From Clonostachys chloroleuca (lineage: Eukaryota; Ascomycota; Sordariomycetes; Hypocreales; Bionectriaceae), in NCBI GenBank assembly GCA_037952775.1, contig JBANAY010000003.1, positions 20,212,001-20,276,000 of the forward strand: a stretch of 64,000 nucleotides of DNA, in the 5' to 3' direction. The translations under genes and the position numbers were made by a program. This document shows, piece after piece, positions 13,481 through 25,130 of the stretch; position 1 is the first letter of the stretch, and each line of letters begins with the position of its first letter. The notes under the pieces were generated by a model. That model did no database searches and was not told where the DNA came from. It saw nothing but the letters and a program-made list of their open reading frames with translations.

Positions 13481-15549
13481 GACAGACTATCTTTCTTTAG
13501 TCTTACTATCCGTTTACAAGGTCTACTCTTATTTTTATCTCTTCAGGTATTAGGATTATACCTCTATTGCAGTAGATATTATACTTATCTAATAGTTTAA
13601 TAAAAAACTCAGCTAGTGTTTTATTAAGGTTAGCTATATATATACTATACTTATTTTTTCTTGCTAGGATATCTAATATTCTTAATATCCTGTAATTTAG
13701 CAGACTATTATTAATACTAGGAATTTCCAGTTCCTTACTTTCTTCAATCTGCTCTATATTCTTTTCTATAAAGTTGAAATACTTATCTATACTATTAAAG
13801 CTTATACTGGACAGTATAACCTAGCTGGCTTCTTCCGGAGTTAGGAATATTACTTACTTATTTCCTATATATTCCTTAATTTTACCTATAGTTTAGTTCT
13901 TTATAAGAATTAGAGGTCTTTCTGTATTATTACTAAATATAACTAGCTATATACTATTTATATCTATTATAGTATTAAATATAGACTTATAGTTTAATAT
14001 AAAATAGTATACTTTTGCTTTAACTTCTAACAGTAAGGAGCTCTATTTTACTATAATTAGTACTTTCTCACCTGGTTATAGCTTAGTATTCTGCTATACT
14101 TAGATATTATAGACTACTTTCCTTAGTCTTAGCTGGAATATACTACCTTATATCTTTATACTATATACTGACCTGAAGACTATACTTAGGTTAATAAAGT
14201 CTACTCTTATACTATAGTTATATAGGAAGTAAGTCCCTAGTAGTAATTTTAGGCCTAGTCCTATTATAATATTAGCAGTAACTATAAAGTAGGTATATAC
14301 TTCTACTCCTACTGTAATACTAGGTATATAGAAGTTAAATATTACTACTTCCGAGATAGAGAAGTTCGAGTTAACTCTGGTTACTTACTTTAAAGGTTAG
14401 CTATAATAGTATATATTCCTACTATACTTCTTGAGCTATCCCTTATTAACTAAGATAGTTAAGGTGCTGGTATTAATATATACTTCGTAGGAGTTATCTT
14501 TATTATTAAACTTCAAAGGGATCTTAAGGTATATATACACCTTCTTCTCTAATTCTTCGGATATATCTAGATATAGGCTAGCCTTAATTATCTGCTCTGG
14601 CTGTAGTATAATTTATATATAGGCTTATTCCTTAGGTAATATCGGAGGTCTAGCTTATTCCTAGATATAGGCTACTGTCTCCTAGCGGTCTGTAAAACTT
14701 AATATTTCCTCTTCTAAGGCTTCTTTATCTTTCTCCTCGGAGAATTCTTTAATAAAGGTATAGTCTTTATCCTTTAGCTCTCTTTCTTTATTATTAAAGT
14801 TAGAGTTATTAATCCTAAGTTAAGCTTTACTCTTAAATTAGCTACCTTCTTATAATCTATATTATTAGTATATAAATTACTTCTACTAGAATCTTAGTTT
14901 TCTTCTGAAAGAGATCTTATAGTTTCTTTTTTCTTACTAGTCCCTGCTACTATATAGAGGGGGACTTCAGTTCTTATATTATAAAGACTAATTACAGTCT
15001 TAATACTATTTACTATATAGCTAGTATCCCCTATTACTATAACTATCTTTTTAGTTTTAACTAGAGAAGTAGCTATCCTCAGCCTTACTATTAGTCTCAG
15101 ACTCTCCCTGGGGGAAGTAGGTAGTATTTATATCTGGACTGGTAAGGTCTATTATTTTATAATACTATTATAGCCTGATTACTTTCAGGAGGTCTAATAT
15201 ATCTTATCTCCTAAGTTCTGCTTTATTTAATTAATCAGCTTTTATATTATTTATAGAAGGTTCTATATATATTACCTTTAACTTCAGATTAAGAGTATTA
15301 TATACTCTTAGCAGCTACTGGAGTATACTTATTTCTCTATATATAGCTAACTAGCAGAATACTTTAGCTGTATAATTATATAGCGAGCGATCTTTATATA
15401 GGTCTTCCTCAGAGAATATTACTAGTACTAGCTTCTTTAAAGCTTCAGCAGGTTATATATTAAATTGCTTTTTTAGTACTATTTCCTACTGCTCGAAAGA
15501 TAATCTAGCTAATAGCTTCTTAATTATATCTAACTCCTACTACTACTAA

Positions 15550-16643
15550 GCTAATACTTTTCCTTAAAATAGCTACTATAGGTTTATTCTAATATATTCA
15601 GCTCTCTCCTGGCTGCTTAATACTATAATATCCTTTACTGTATTTAGCTATATAGAGATATTAGTAAACCCGAGCTAGGGTCTATTAGTAAAAACTTTAT
15701 TATTACTAGTTATTTCCTTACTTATATCTAGCTAGAAGATACTAATATTAGTTAATTTCTACTTAGGTATATATACCTCTTGCAGGGTCTTAACTATTTC
15801 TTACTGGTTTAAGATTAGTTTTAACTATTCTTAGTTCTACTCCGGCTGGATAACTCTTATTTAATTATACCCTAGTATATTAGATATATTCTAGACGGGG
15901 TTATTCTACTCTGTAGATATAGTATCCTTCAACTATACTGAGTTCATACTAACCCCTGGTACTACTGGAATAGCTCCTCCTGCGTTTGAATTAGCGGTCT
16001 GAGGGATAGTAGCTATAGTTCCTTTTCCTTAATTATCCTGGATCTACTCAGCCTTAGCCTGACTATAACCAGCCTTACTATCCTTAGATCAAGTTAGGTT
16101 ATCTAACTGTACAGATATCAGTTTTTCTAGCTAAGCTAGGTTACCCCCAGAGGTAGATACTGCTAGTATAATTTAGTTGCTGTTTAATATAGTTAGTTAG
16201 ATAAGTATCTGCTTAAGTAAGGTAATAGTTATTATTCTTATCTCTATAAGGATGTTCGAATTCCTCTGGAGGCCCTTAGTTATTTTATTTATTAGAATAG
16301 TATAATTATTTCTAACTTCCTCTATAACTATCCTTAGGTCAGCTGTTCTCAGGGTAAACTTTAGCTCTAGGAAGAGTAGTTCCTTACCCTTCCCTAGTAG
16401 TAGGTCTTCGGATATTATTAGAACAGAGTATTAGGTTAGGGTATCTCTTCTTCATATTATTCCTATTAAGTCTGAACTCTTATTAGAGCTAACTATAGGA
16501 TTTAGGGAGGGAGATCCTTATTCCTATATTTAGCTGTCGCTTAGTAATAACTCAGAACTATCTGGCCTTTCTCTTCCTGGTATATATACCTGGAAGTACC
16601 TAGGAATAGGTTTTACTAGCGGGGGCTGCCCTTGTGATTGCAT
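15550..16643 (-). pseudogene. Gag-like relic
   Basis: The frame begins at a possible ATG at 16643 (reading MQSQGQPPLVKPIPRYFQ) and continues for roughly 350 codons on the minus strand. It is interrupted by TAG/TAA at probable Gln/Trp sites and has a mid-region rich in Leu, Ile and charged residues compatible with a coiled capsid-type protein. No zinc knuckle was found. It is the first frame after the 5' LTR, hence Gag by position rather than by motif. Confidence 0.5.
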
Positions 16644-17228
16644 AAGATATTCTAGGTCCAGCTATATCTTAACTAGAGTCCTCTGCCTTTATATAGTTAA
16701 GGATATAATAGGGGCGTTTTCGAGATCTTTACCTACACCTACTTTAGTTTGTTCCTTTAAGGTCTCGTCTTCTACTGACTCTGCTTCTAAGTCTCCGGAA
16801 TATAGTGAAGTTAGTCTGCTTACTAGTATAATTCCTAGTCCCTGGGCTTTTAAAATAATATATTTTATAGAGTTCCAGACAGCTCTAACTGTATATTAGT
16901 TAATTAAGTTCTAATAGATTAGAGCTTTGATATTCCGCTCTTTTAGCGGCTGAAAAAATAGATATTCAGAGTTGATTTATTTAATAAAAGTCTTAATTAA
17001 TTGGGCTGTAGCTGTTATTTGTAATAACCTGCTTCGCAGTATGAAGTTCGGGTTATTTTCAAGGAAGTCAGAAACTCAGTATATATATTCGATATCGGAT
17101 ATGCTGAGGTAATTATTTCTCGAACTGGCTCCAGCCAGCATTTGGCCGGGATTTTTCTTTTGTTGTCCTCTCTTGGGCTGCTGAATTAAGTATTTGAGGT
17201 CTTGCGATAACAGAGAATTGCTACTACC

Positions 17229-17458
17229 TGTTACACTCAAAACTGGCCATAACCAGCCTGGGCGTTGTTAATGGGTTCTGGATTGTTGGCTACAGGGTAG
17301 CCGGGTTATAACGGGTTGTGGTTGAAGCCTATGATCATGATACCTTCACTTGTGTGCGAGATAATATGATTCTTAAGGCTTGTCTCCTCTTTCTATCTGT
17401 TGGCTGTTTCCAGCCCTTTTATAGGGGGCTCCGTACAGCCCCTGTTTATAGCATGATA
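17229..17458 (-). repeat. 5' LTR of the gypsy element
   Basis: Right-hand 230-bp copy of the LTR at 7748-7977, beginning TGTTACACTC on the plus strand. Read on the minus strand it ends in CA and is followed by the probable primer-binding site, which makes it the 5' LTR. Confidence 0.87.
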
Positions 17459-17463
17459 CTCTT
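17459..17463. repeat. Target-site duplication (right), CTCTT
   Basis: Exact partner of 7743-7747. Confidence 0.85.
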
Positions 17464-17679
17464 TAAGTAAATACTTTATAACCTCGAATGATCTAGAAAG
17501 ATATATATAGTATTAGCTAACTATACTATAGGTATTATTTCTCCTGGTATAACTATTAGTAGTAAATAAAGAATATTATTAAAGGCTGTAAAGATATTAA
17601 TACTAATAAAAACCTGAGATTCAGAGATTATTAGTAGTTTATAAGGTAGTAAAGTGGGTTAAAATAGTATATATATAAA

Positions 17680-18870
17680 TAAATAAATAAATAAAGTTTA
17701 TTATGCCTAGGAGAATTTACCTTATAGGGCCTAGTGCTTTTTAATTATATATACTTCGATAGTTTTATTTATATCTCCCAGAAGCCCTATATTCTTCGTC
17801 TGTTACTTCTTACCTTACTTAACTCTATAATAGGCTATCTTAAAGGCTAAATTCTCTAAGTATTTAGTAGAAAGTAGAGAAGCAGTATAGTACCTGCTAT
17901 AGAGGCGCCCGGATATACAAATTATATTAGCAGTTAACTCTAGTTATAATATAACTATAGAGATTAGCCCTATTATAGTTCAGGACTAATAGTTTGCGGG
18001 GCGTGGTATATAATAGAAGCAATAGGAGGCTGGGTAGGCGGACTATAGTTATAATACTTTCTATATAGTCTAAGAGGACGGATATATATATTAATCTACT
18101 AGAGAATAGGAATCTTAAAGATAGCTATTAAGGATAGAACTTTTGGGCTTTATCTATTAATATAGGCTTAAGGTGCAAACTGGTATTGACTTATAAACTG
18201 GCAGTGCCCTATAAAGAGGCAGAATAGGATCTAAGGGGATATAAGGTAGAGGGTTTATATAGGTAGATATACTCTAACCTCTATAATATATTATCTTAAT
18301 AGATAATACGAATTAATACTTAATTAGAGCAGCTGATATAGATATATACAACTATAGATAAACACCCGAGATAATAGAATACTTTCTATTTTAATATACT
18401 AAATAGGATATATAGTATAAAGGTATATAGTAAGTAGTATAAGCTAAGATAGGTAATATCTTATACTTTGTAGGAGGAAAAGCAGTATTAGATAGCTTGA
18501 AATAGGCCCCTAATCTACAGGTAGTATAGGCGGTAATTCAGTTTATAATAGAGATAAAAAGACTAGATACTTATTATATAGAATAATAAACTAACTAATA
18601 GTATATAGTAATAAGTAGAAAGTACTACTACTAACTAATTATAGCTTTAAGCTAGTAGACTAGGCTTTAGCTGCTGTAGATAGGATACTGAATACTTGGA
18701 GAATTTGGCCTTTAAGATGGCCTGTTATAGAGTTAAGTAAGGCAAGAAGTAATAGATAAAGAATATAGGGCTTCTAGGAGATACAGATAAAACTATTAAA
18801 GTATATATAGCTAAATGCACCTAGCCCTATAAGGTAAATCCTTCCGGGTATAATAAATTTTATTTATTTA
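17680..18870. mobile_element. Element with ~190-bp terminal inverted repeats
   Basis: The arm 17680-17876 matches the reverse complement of 18691-18870 over its whole length at roughly 85 percent by eye. Shared blocks are TTTACCTTATAGGGC, AGAAGCCCTATATTCTT and CTTACTTAACTCTATAA. The centre (about 0.8 kb) has no recognisable coding frame. This could be a foldback or TIR-type DNA transposon derivative, or an inverted duplication of one sequence. It is RIP-affected like its surroundings. No clear target duplication was seen; AAATAAAT-type simple repeats flank both arms. Confidence 0.65.
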
Positions 18871-18885
18871 TAGTTATCCGAATAG

Positions 18886-19060
18886 TATATTATTCTAAGC
18901 TGAGGTTAGGTATATAAAATATATAATCTAGAATAGGCTAGTAACTATAGTTAAATAAATCAAGCTTTATTAAAATAGGAAGAATAGCTCCTTTTTATTT
19001 ATAATATAATATAGTTTCTCCTGCTTCCGGAATTCCTTTATTAGAAGGGCCCTTATAATA
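18886..19060. repeat. LTR-like repeat, right copy of the older pair
   Basis: Partner of 1746-1916. It abuts the degraded NLR relic whose reading runs up to about 19060, so this edge may be where an element inserted into, or next to, the NLR gene. Confidence 0.5.
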
Positions 19061-20440
19061 ATAGATAGAGATAATTTATATCTATATCTTCTATTTTATT
19101 AAGTATCTGTTTACAGGTAATATTATATATAGGGCTCTTTTTAAGGTATCTCAGTATCTGTTCCTTTAGGCTTACTATAGTACTATTGTTTCTATACTTA
19201 TTAATTAGAAATATATAGTATCCTAGCTTCTTCGTAGACTTACCTGGGATATTCTGATTTAATTCTAGTAAGATATTATATAGTATCTAAATATTATAAT
19301 ATTAGGGTCCTAATAATACCTTAAGATTACTATAAGCTAGGTAATAATATTCCCCTGCCTTAACTAGCTTACTTAATACTATAGGAAGGCCCCTAAGCCC
19401 TATATTATATTAATTGCTGGTCTGTATCTTATAATATCTTAGGACCCTATAGCCTTCTTATACCCTTAAAGTACCTGTAGGTATATCTCCTCAGCTTCTT
19501 ATATCTTACCTTAGCTAGAGTAAAGGTTCTCTAGGTTATTAACTGTATTAAGTATTAATATATAATCTAGTCCCTATATATTCTTATACCCTTAAAGTAC
19601 CTGTAAGTATATCTCCTCAGCTTCTTATATCTTACCTTAGTCGGAGTAAAGGAGACCTAGGTTAAAGAAAGCCTAATCCAGACCTTTATTACTATCCTGG
19701 ATTATAGTACAAACTATTATTATATATAATAACAACTGCCTTTAAAGCAGCCAGAACTTATTATTATTATATAATAGTACCCTTAATACTATATATTTTA
19801 ATATAAGCCTTTTCAGATTATTATTATAACCCTAATTCAGTTTGTAAATTATCTAAGAGTATAAGTATATATAAATACTATATCTTTTTAACTCGATTAA
19901 GTTAGAACTTAGTCTATATAGCTTAATAAACCCAGTTATATAGTATACTAATTATATTATTAAAGTTAAGCTTATCCTTCAGCTTAAATATCTATAGTAT
20001 ACCCTTATTATTATAAGACTAGATAAGTTCGAACTATATATCTTTATTATTAAAATAAGCTTACTATTAGAGTAAATAAGCAGTAAGTATATCTTTTTCC
20101 TATAATTTCTTATATAAGACTTACTATATAGAGGAGAGTATATAGTCTTAATAGGATCCTAAGTCTAGGGTACTTATATAAAGCCTCGCCTATAATTTTA
20201 TATATAGATAAATATAATTACCTAAGCTGATTATAATATACCTAAGGTATACTCTAGCTATTATAAGGGTAAGCGGAAGGCTATAAAGCTTCTCTATAAG
20301 ATCTCTAGTATCTATATCTGTAGTAATAATTAGCTAGGAAAATCTAGTAGTTTATAAGAGCTTTACTATTATATAAGCTATCTCGGCCTGAGGTTATAGA
20401 TAGGATTTTCAGACTATTATTAATTAATTTGTTGAAATTA
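19060..20440 (-). pseudogene. NB-ARC plus TPR (NLR-like) gene relic
   Basis: Read on the minus strand, the high-coordinate part resembles the distal NB-ARC domain: ITTDIDTRDLIEKLYSLPLT (about 20330-20260) fits the TTRD and LPLAL motifs, followed by a winged-helix-like stretch with AYFNNKDI and IFKLKDKLNFNNIISILYNW. Downstream, two tandem 42-residue TPR units occupy 19455-19665; both contain AEEIYLQVL and GYKK/GYKN, and NTVNNLENLYSS joins them. These are the kinesin-light-chain-like TPRs typical of fungal NB-ARC proteins. Missing Gln/Trp read as stops. The N-terminal domain and P-loop are not visible; the repeat at 20441 sits where they should begin. Fungal NLR-like proteins act in non-self recognition and programmed cell death; this copy is dead. 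Confidence 0.75.
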
Positions 20441-21350
20441 CAGTGGCCTACAAGGTGTATTAGGCCTTAAGACCGCTATAACTAGCAGCAGTAGAAATTT
20501 TAGCTTCTAACTTATAGCGAACACTCCTCTATAACTTAGTTAAACTTCATACTAGAAGGTCGGTTTATAGTATATTTTATAGCGTAAAAGAATCTTATTT
20601 TAGTAAGAGGAATCAGAAAATTATACTAATTTCTCTCATAGGTCTACTGACTAAAAACTACTCTAAAACCCGCTATAGCAGCTTCCCAAGCTACTTTTGA
20701 TTTTCCGTAAAATTCATTACTATAGGAAATCTAAAAAATCAACTCACAACCACCAAACCATAAGACGGATATATATAACCTTTTTAAGACCTACTTTTAT
20801 CTAAAAGAGCTAGTTAAGCTGATCAGTTAAGTATAGATATTAGATATCTTATCTTTAAAGCTGAAAGAGATATCTAAGATCTAAGATCTAGTCTAGGGTA
20901 GGTTGGTTATAGGGTAGCTTGGGTATAGGTTAAGCTACTAGAAGTTACTCAGATTTTTTCCTGAATTTTCTAGACCCTTATTTAGGCTAATATAACCTAA
21001 TAACCTAAAATAACGCTGCTGACGCTCCTAGCCCTAAAGGGGAACTGGAGCCCGCTAAGCCATAGCGGTCATAGCGGCCTGTAGCCACTGACCCACAGTG
21101 GCTGCAACCGCTATTGGCTAGTGATCGTAGTCGCTATCGGATAGCGGTCTCAATCGCTATTGGCTAGCTGTTACAGGGGATAGCGATCGCTAATAGTTAG
21201 TGGCTGCGATCGCTAACAGTCAGTGGCTACGATCGCTAACAGTTAGTGGTTGCGACCGCTAGAGGTTAGTGGTTGCAACCGCTAACTTATAGCGATACGA
21301 TCACTAACTTATAGTGGCTATAGTCTCTCAATTCAACAATAGTCTCTCAA
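20441..21350. mobile_element. Non-autonomous DNA-transposon-like repeat with palindromic subunits
   Basis: The segment starts CAGTGGCCTACAAGG, and GTAGCCACTG at 21081-21090 is an inverted partner of the hAT-like end CAGTGGC(C)TAC. From about 21050 to 21320 it contains at least five 22-23-base units such as TTAGTGGTTGCGACCGCTA, most with an imperfect palindrome AGTGGNTGCNANCGCT. The right end has two copies of AGTCTCTCAATTCAACA. GC content is clearly higher than in the surroundings. No coding frame. No 8-bp target duplication could be confirmed, so the hAT assignment is tentative. Confidence 0.45.
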
Positions 21351-23719
21351 TTCAACACAATTTAAGCTTTTTAATATAGATATAATAACCTATATCGACC
21401 TATAATAACTATATAGTAATTATAATCAAGCCTTAGTATAAAGTAGGAAGGAATTAAAGAATATTAACTCCTATATTAGTTTTATAGTTACTTAGTCTCA
21501 GGTTATTATAGTTATTATATATAATAAGTTATCTTATATTTTTAGATAAGCTAAGTTATATCTTAACAGCTTTAATTATCTCCTCAGATTTAAACTATAG
21601 ATCTAGTATATTCAGGCTGGTAGTATCAGGATACTGCTATAGGATCTGCTTTATAACTTTAGTAAAGCTTTATTAAATAGATAATCTGTTTTTAATATTA
21701 AGCTAAAATATTAAAGAGTATTTATCCTAGTACTAGTTTATATATATTATAGTAATATCTTACTAATACTGCCTAAATTATATAGGATAATAATTTAATA
21801 GCTACTATCTGGACTTAGTACTATATATATCTCTGTAATTTTACTCTCTTATATAATAAAGTATTAGGTTTCAGGGATTTCTAATAGGCTGAAGGTAATA
21901 GAGAAGTTGCTTATATAGGTTCCTAGTTATACCTATTAATAAGCCTATTCTTAATAATTATTAGGATATATTTACCTTTTATAGCTTTCTGAACTTCCTT
22001 AAGCAGCTATTTCTATACTTTCTCTCGTTCTTTACTATAAATAAGCAGTATATAGGTATTAAATATACCTAGTAGAGAATATACTATATCCTCCTCTTAT
22101 ATTATTTAATAACTATATATCTATACTTCTTATTCTATAATAGGAAAGTCAGATAGAGGTATATAGTAAAGTATACTTATAGGGATATCTGTAATATTAT
22201 AAATTAAAGGTTCCAGAGACTGCTTATTGCCTAGTAGAGTATATTCCTTTAAATAGAACTTAACTATTATTAGTATAATAAGCTTTTATAGTATCTACCT
22301 GTATATAAACTATTAGCTTTATTAAAAGGTATCTTCCTATAGTATTATAGTTTGCTATTAACTAGAGGCTATAGTACTAGAAATATCGGGCAGGTAGATA
22401 TAGTATTATTTTATATTGTAATACTATTAAAATATACTATTAATTATAGTCTGAAGCTTAATACTATCAGACTTATTAATATAATAGGTATTAATCTAAA
22501 AGTATATTAAACTATCTTACTTTACTTAGTTAGTATAGAACTTAATCTTTTTATAGCCTGATTTATACTATTAATCCCTTAATATCTTTTTAATATTAGC
22601 AAAGACTACCTTATCCAGTCTCTATATATAGGAAAGTATTATATACGGGGGAGTATCTTTATATATAAGGTTTTAGGTAAGACTATAGTTACCTGTATTA
22701 TTATATTATAATAGCTGTATCACAAGGTCTGAAAGAGATTACTTAATAATTAATAGCGTAAGGGAAGTTATATTCTAGTAGGGCGAGGTATTATTATAAT
22801 CCGTATAAATAATCGAGGCTTATATTAGGCTATAGATACAGGGTATAGATAACTCAGCTATATACCCGCAGATTATATAGGATAAGGAATCCCTGGTATA
22901 AAAGCAGCCTTATAAAGCTATGCAATATATTATTAGTTATAAAGCTATAGGCTCTATAGAAGCTAGCTATAATAAGACTTTTCTTTATATCTCTAACCTA
23001 GTCTTTTAGCTAGAGATAGCCTAATTAATTTATAAAAAAATTATAAGGAACCTATATATAGCTAATATAAAAGTTATATAGGACTTTTTTTTAGTATCTT
23101 TTCTTTATAATCTGATTAGTACTCTAGTAGGTTAATAATAAGAATAGAAATTTTTTTAAAAGGGCTAATTACTGCTTTGAGTTTATATAGTTAATTCTAT
23201 TATAGTTATAGCGCAGTATCTTGATAAAATAATATCAATATCTGCAGACTTTTCTTTATTACTGAACTCGAGTTTTTAGTATACTCTATATAGAATAATA
23301 AGTACTATATATATAGCTAGTAATATATAAACCCAGGACAGTATTAAAACTAGATATAGATATAGCAGGGGTCTATAAACCCAGTAGTTTATAAGTAAAA
23401 TATTAACCTATATCTAAGTATTATATAAGCTTTATATTTATAATTTAGCCAGAGGCCTAGCTCCGGGAATAATATAATAGCAGTAATAAGCAGATATTAG
23501 GGTTATATAGATAATTCCAGGTAGCTATAGAACGGGAGTATACTATATAATATATAATACAGTCCGCAGCAGGCCAGGGATATAAATCTTAGTATTTTGT
23601 ATTAGCTGTCTTTCTTTGACTAGTATAAGCCAGACTCTAGGAGCTATACCTATATCCAGGTGCCTGGGTACTAGTATTAACCTCTTATAGCTCTTGGTTC
23701 TTTTCGATACTAGTAGGTG
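21351..23719. repeat. RIP-degraded repeat DNA, unidentified
   Basis: AT-rich with the same stop pattern. A plus-strand frame from about 22200 to 23130 reads with stops mainly at Gln/Trp sites but matches no family I recognise. No termini were found. Confidence 0.45.
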
Positions 23720-23783
23720 TAGGTTGGCCTATTATGTAGGTTGGCCTATTGTAGGCTGGCCTATTGTATAGGTTGGTCTACTA
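23720..23783. repeat. Minisatellite, ~15-18-bp units
   Basis: About four imperfect tandem copies of TAGGTTGGCCTATTG, with spacer variation of a few bases. It lies just outside the extremely AT-rich pogo-like relic and may be part of that element's end or of another repeat. Confidence 0.65.
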
Positions 23784-23799
23784 ATTAAAAAAGATATTA

Positions 23800-25130
23800 A
23801 ATATTATTCTAAATATTAAAAAGAATTTTTTTTATAATATAAATAATCTAGATCTTTATTAAATATTTAATTTTCTAATTATAATTTTTTTTAATATATT
23901 AAAATAATTAATATCTAGTAATTAGAATAAATAAAAAAAGTAAAAAAATATATAAAGAGTAATAATATTTTTTTATAATATTTTTTAAATTCTATTAAAA
24001 ATAATAGCTCTTATAGCTATTTAGTATAAAAAAATAATATTTATTCTTAGTTTTAATTTAAATATTTTTATTAAAATACTTAATTTAATTTATAGTAATT
24101 ATATTTAAAATCTAGTTATTTTTATTAATAGAAATTCTTTAGTTAAATAATAAATTAGATTTTTAGATTTAGAATAAAAAATAATATTAATTTTTTTACT
24201 ATTAGAAATAGTAGAATTATCTAATTAATTATATTAATTATCTAGATTAAAAAAACTTATTTCTAATTATTAAATTATATTAATTTCAACTTTACTATTT
24301 AATTAGAATATATAATTATAGTATAAATATTAATCTAGCTTATTAAAAAGCTAGTTTTATAAAAATTATAAATATTTTTATTTAGAATACTATATTTAAT
24401 TATTATATTTTATATAAGATTAAATTATAGTTAGATAATCTTAGAATCTTTATATAAAGCTCTCTAATAGTTATATTTATAAGATAGAATTATTTTAAAT
24501 AGTAATTAGTATTAAATAAAATAAGAAGCTTAATTAATATTAATATACTTTATATTATAATTATATAGTAGAAGATTAACTACATCTTCTAGGTTAATAA
24601 GATATAGTAAAAATACTTAAGAATCTAGATTAAAAACCCTTCTAATAATAACTTACTTCTCTAGATTAATAAGATTCTAATTACTAGATTAAGAATAAGA
24701 TTAAGTAGTATAACTATTCTTTTAATAAACTAGGGTTATATAATTAATCTTATAGATTTTTATAGTTTTTTAAATATTTAATTTTAGATTATTTACTAAG
24801 ATTTAAAGAGCTAGAGTAATTTAATAGTTTTTACTAGTTTATAATATATTTAATTATTAAGTTAAAAATATTTAAAATTAGAAAATAGAAAATTTATAAA
24901 AAGTATTATATATATTAGTTTATTATATACTAGTAGATTATATTATAATAAAAAATATATTTAATTATAAATTTAATATTAAAGAATTAAATTAAATCTA
25001 AAGAAGTATATTAAATTAAGATATTATAAAGTTTAAATCTATTAACTAAAGAGCTAAAGCTTATTTTAATTAAAAATATCTTATTATATAAGGAAGAGAT
25101 ATTATATAATAAAATTAGGCTATATTAAGT
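23800..25130 (-). pseudogene. pogo/Fot1-type transposase relic, extreme AT richness
   Basis: Sequence of roughly 85-90 percent AT. Read on the minus strand, 24830-24690 resembles a psq-type helix-turn-helix (ALQILVNNLKLNIQKTIKIY, where RAAKIY is normal). 24660-24580 resembles the CENP-B-type start: LEKQVIIRRVFNLDS, then INLEDVVNLLL. 24482-24430 gives YNYQRALYKDSKII, the Fot1/pogo signature written R-K-Y-D-Y-Q-R-A in intact relatives. Gln, Trp and Arg codons have become stops throughout. The DDE part should lie toward 23.8 kb but is too eroded to assign. This is a dead Tc1-mariner superfamily element; no terminal repeats were located. Confidence 0.72.

Larger units (their letters stand above)
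7748..17458 (-). mobile_element. Ty3/gypsy LTR retrotransposon, RIP-inactivated, 9.7 kb
   Basis: The element is bounded by two 230-bp direct repeats and a perfect CTCTT duplication. All recognisable coding relics run on the minus strand in the order Gag, protease-sized gap, reverse transcriptase, RNase H, integrase, then an extra Lys/Ser-rich frame before the 3' LTR; integrase downstream of RT is the Ty3/gypsy order. In-frame stops are almost all TAG/TAA at likely Gln/Trp codons, so the copy is dead. Just inside the 5' LTR (minus-strand reading from 17228) the sequence GGTAGTAGCAATTCTC is a plausible tRNA primer-binding site. Bases 7978-8100 next to the left LTR hold no clear polypurine tract. 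The element interrupts older repeat DNA. Confidence 0.88.

Noticed and set aside
13400..13600. Hydrophobic plus-strand frame of 66 codons
   Set aside because: It lies on the antisense of the reverse transcriptase region; Leu/Tyr richness follows from AT-rich codons.
20441..21090. A complete hAT element bounded by CAGTGGC and GCCACTG
   Set aside because: The ends pair for only about 11 bases and I found no 8-bp duplication; kept only as a tentative repeat.
21050..21320. CRISPR-like array
   Set aside because: Units are contiguous degenerate palindromic tandem copies without unique spacers, and the genome is eukaryotic.
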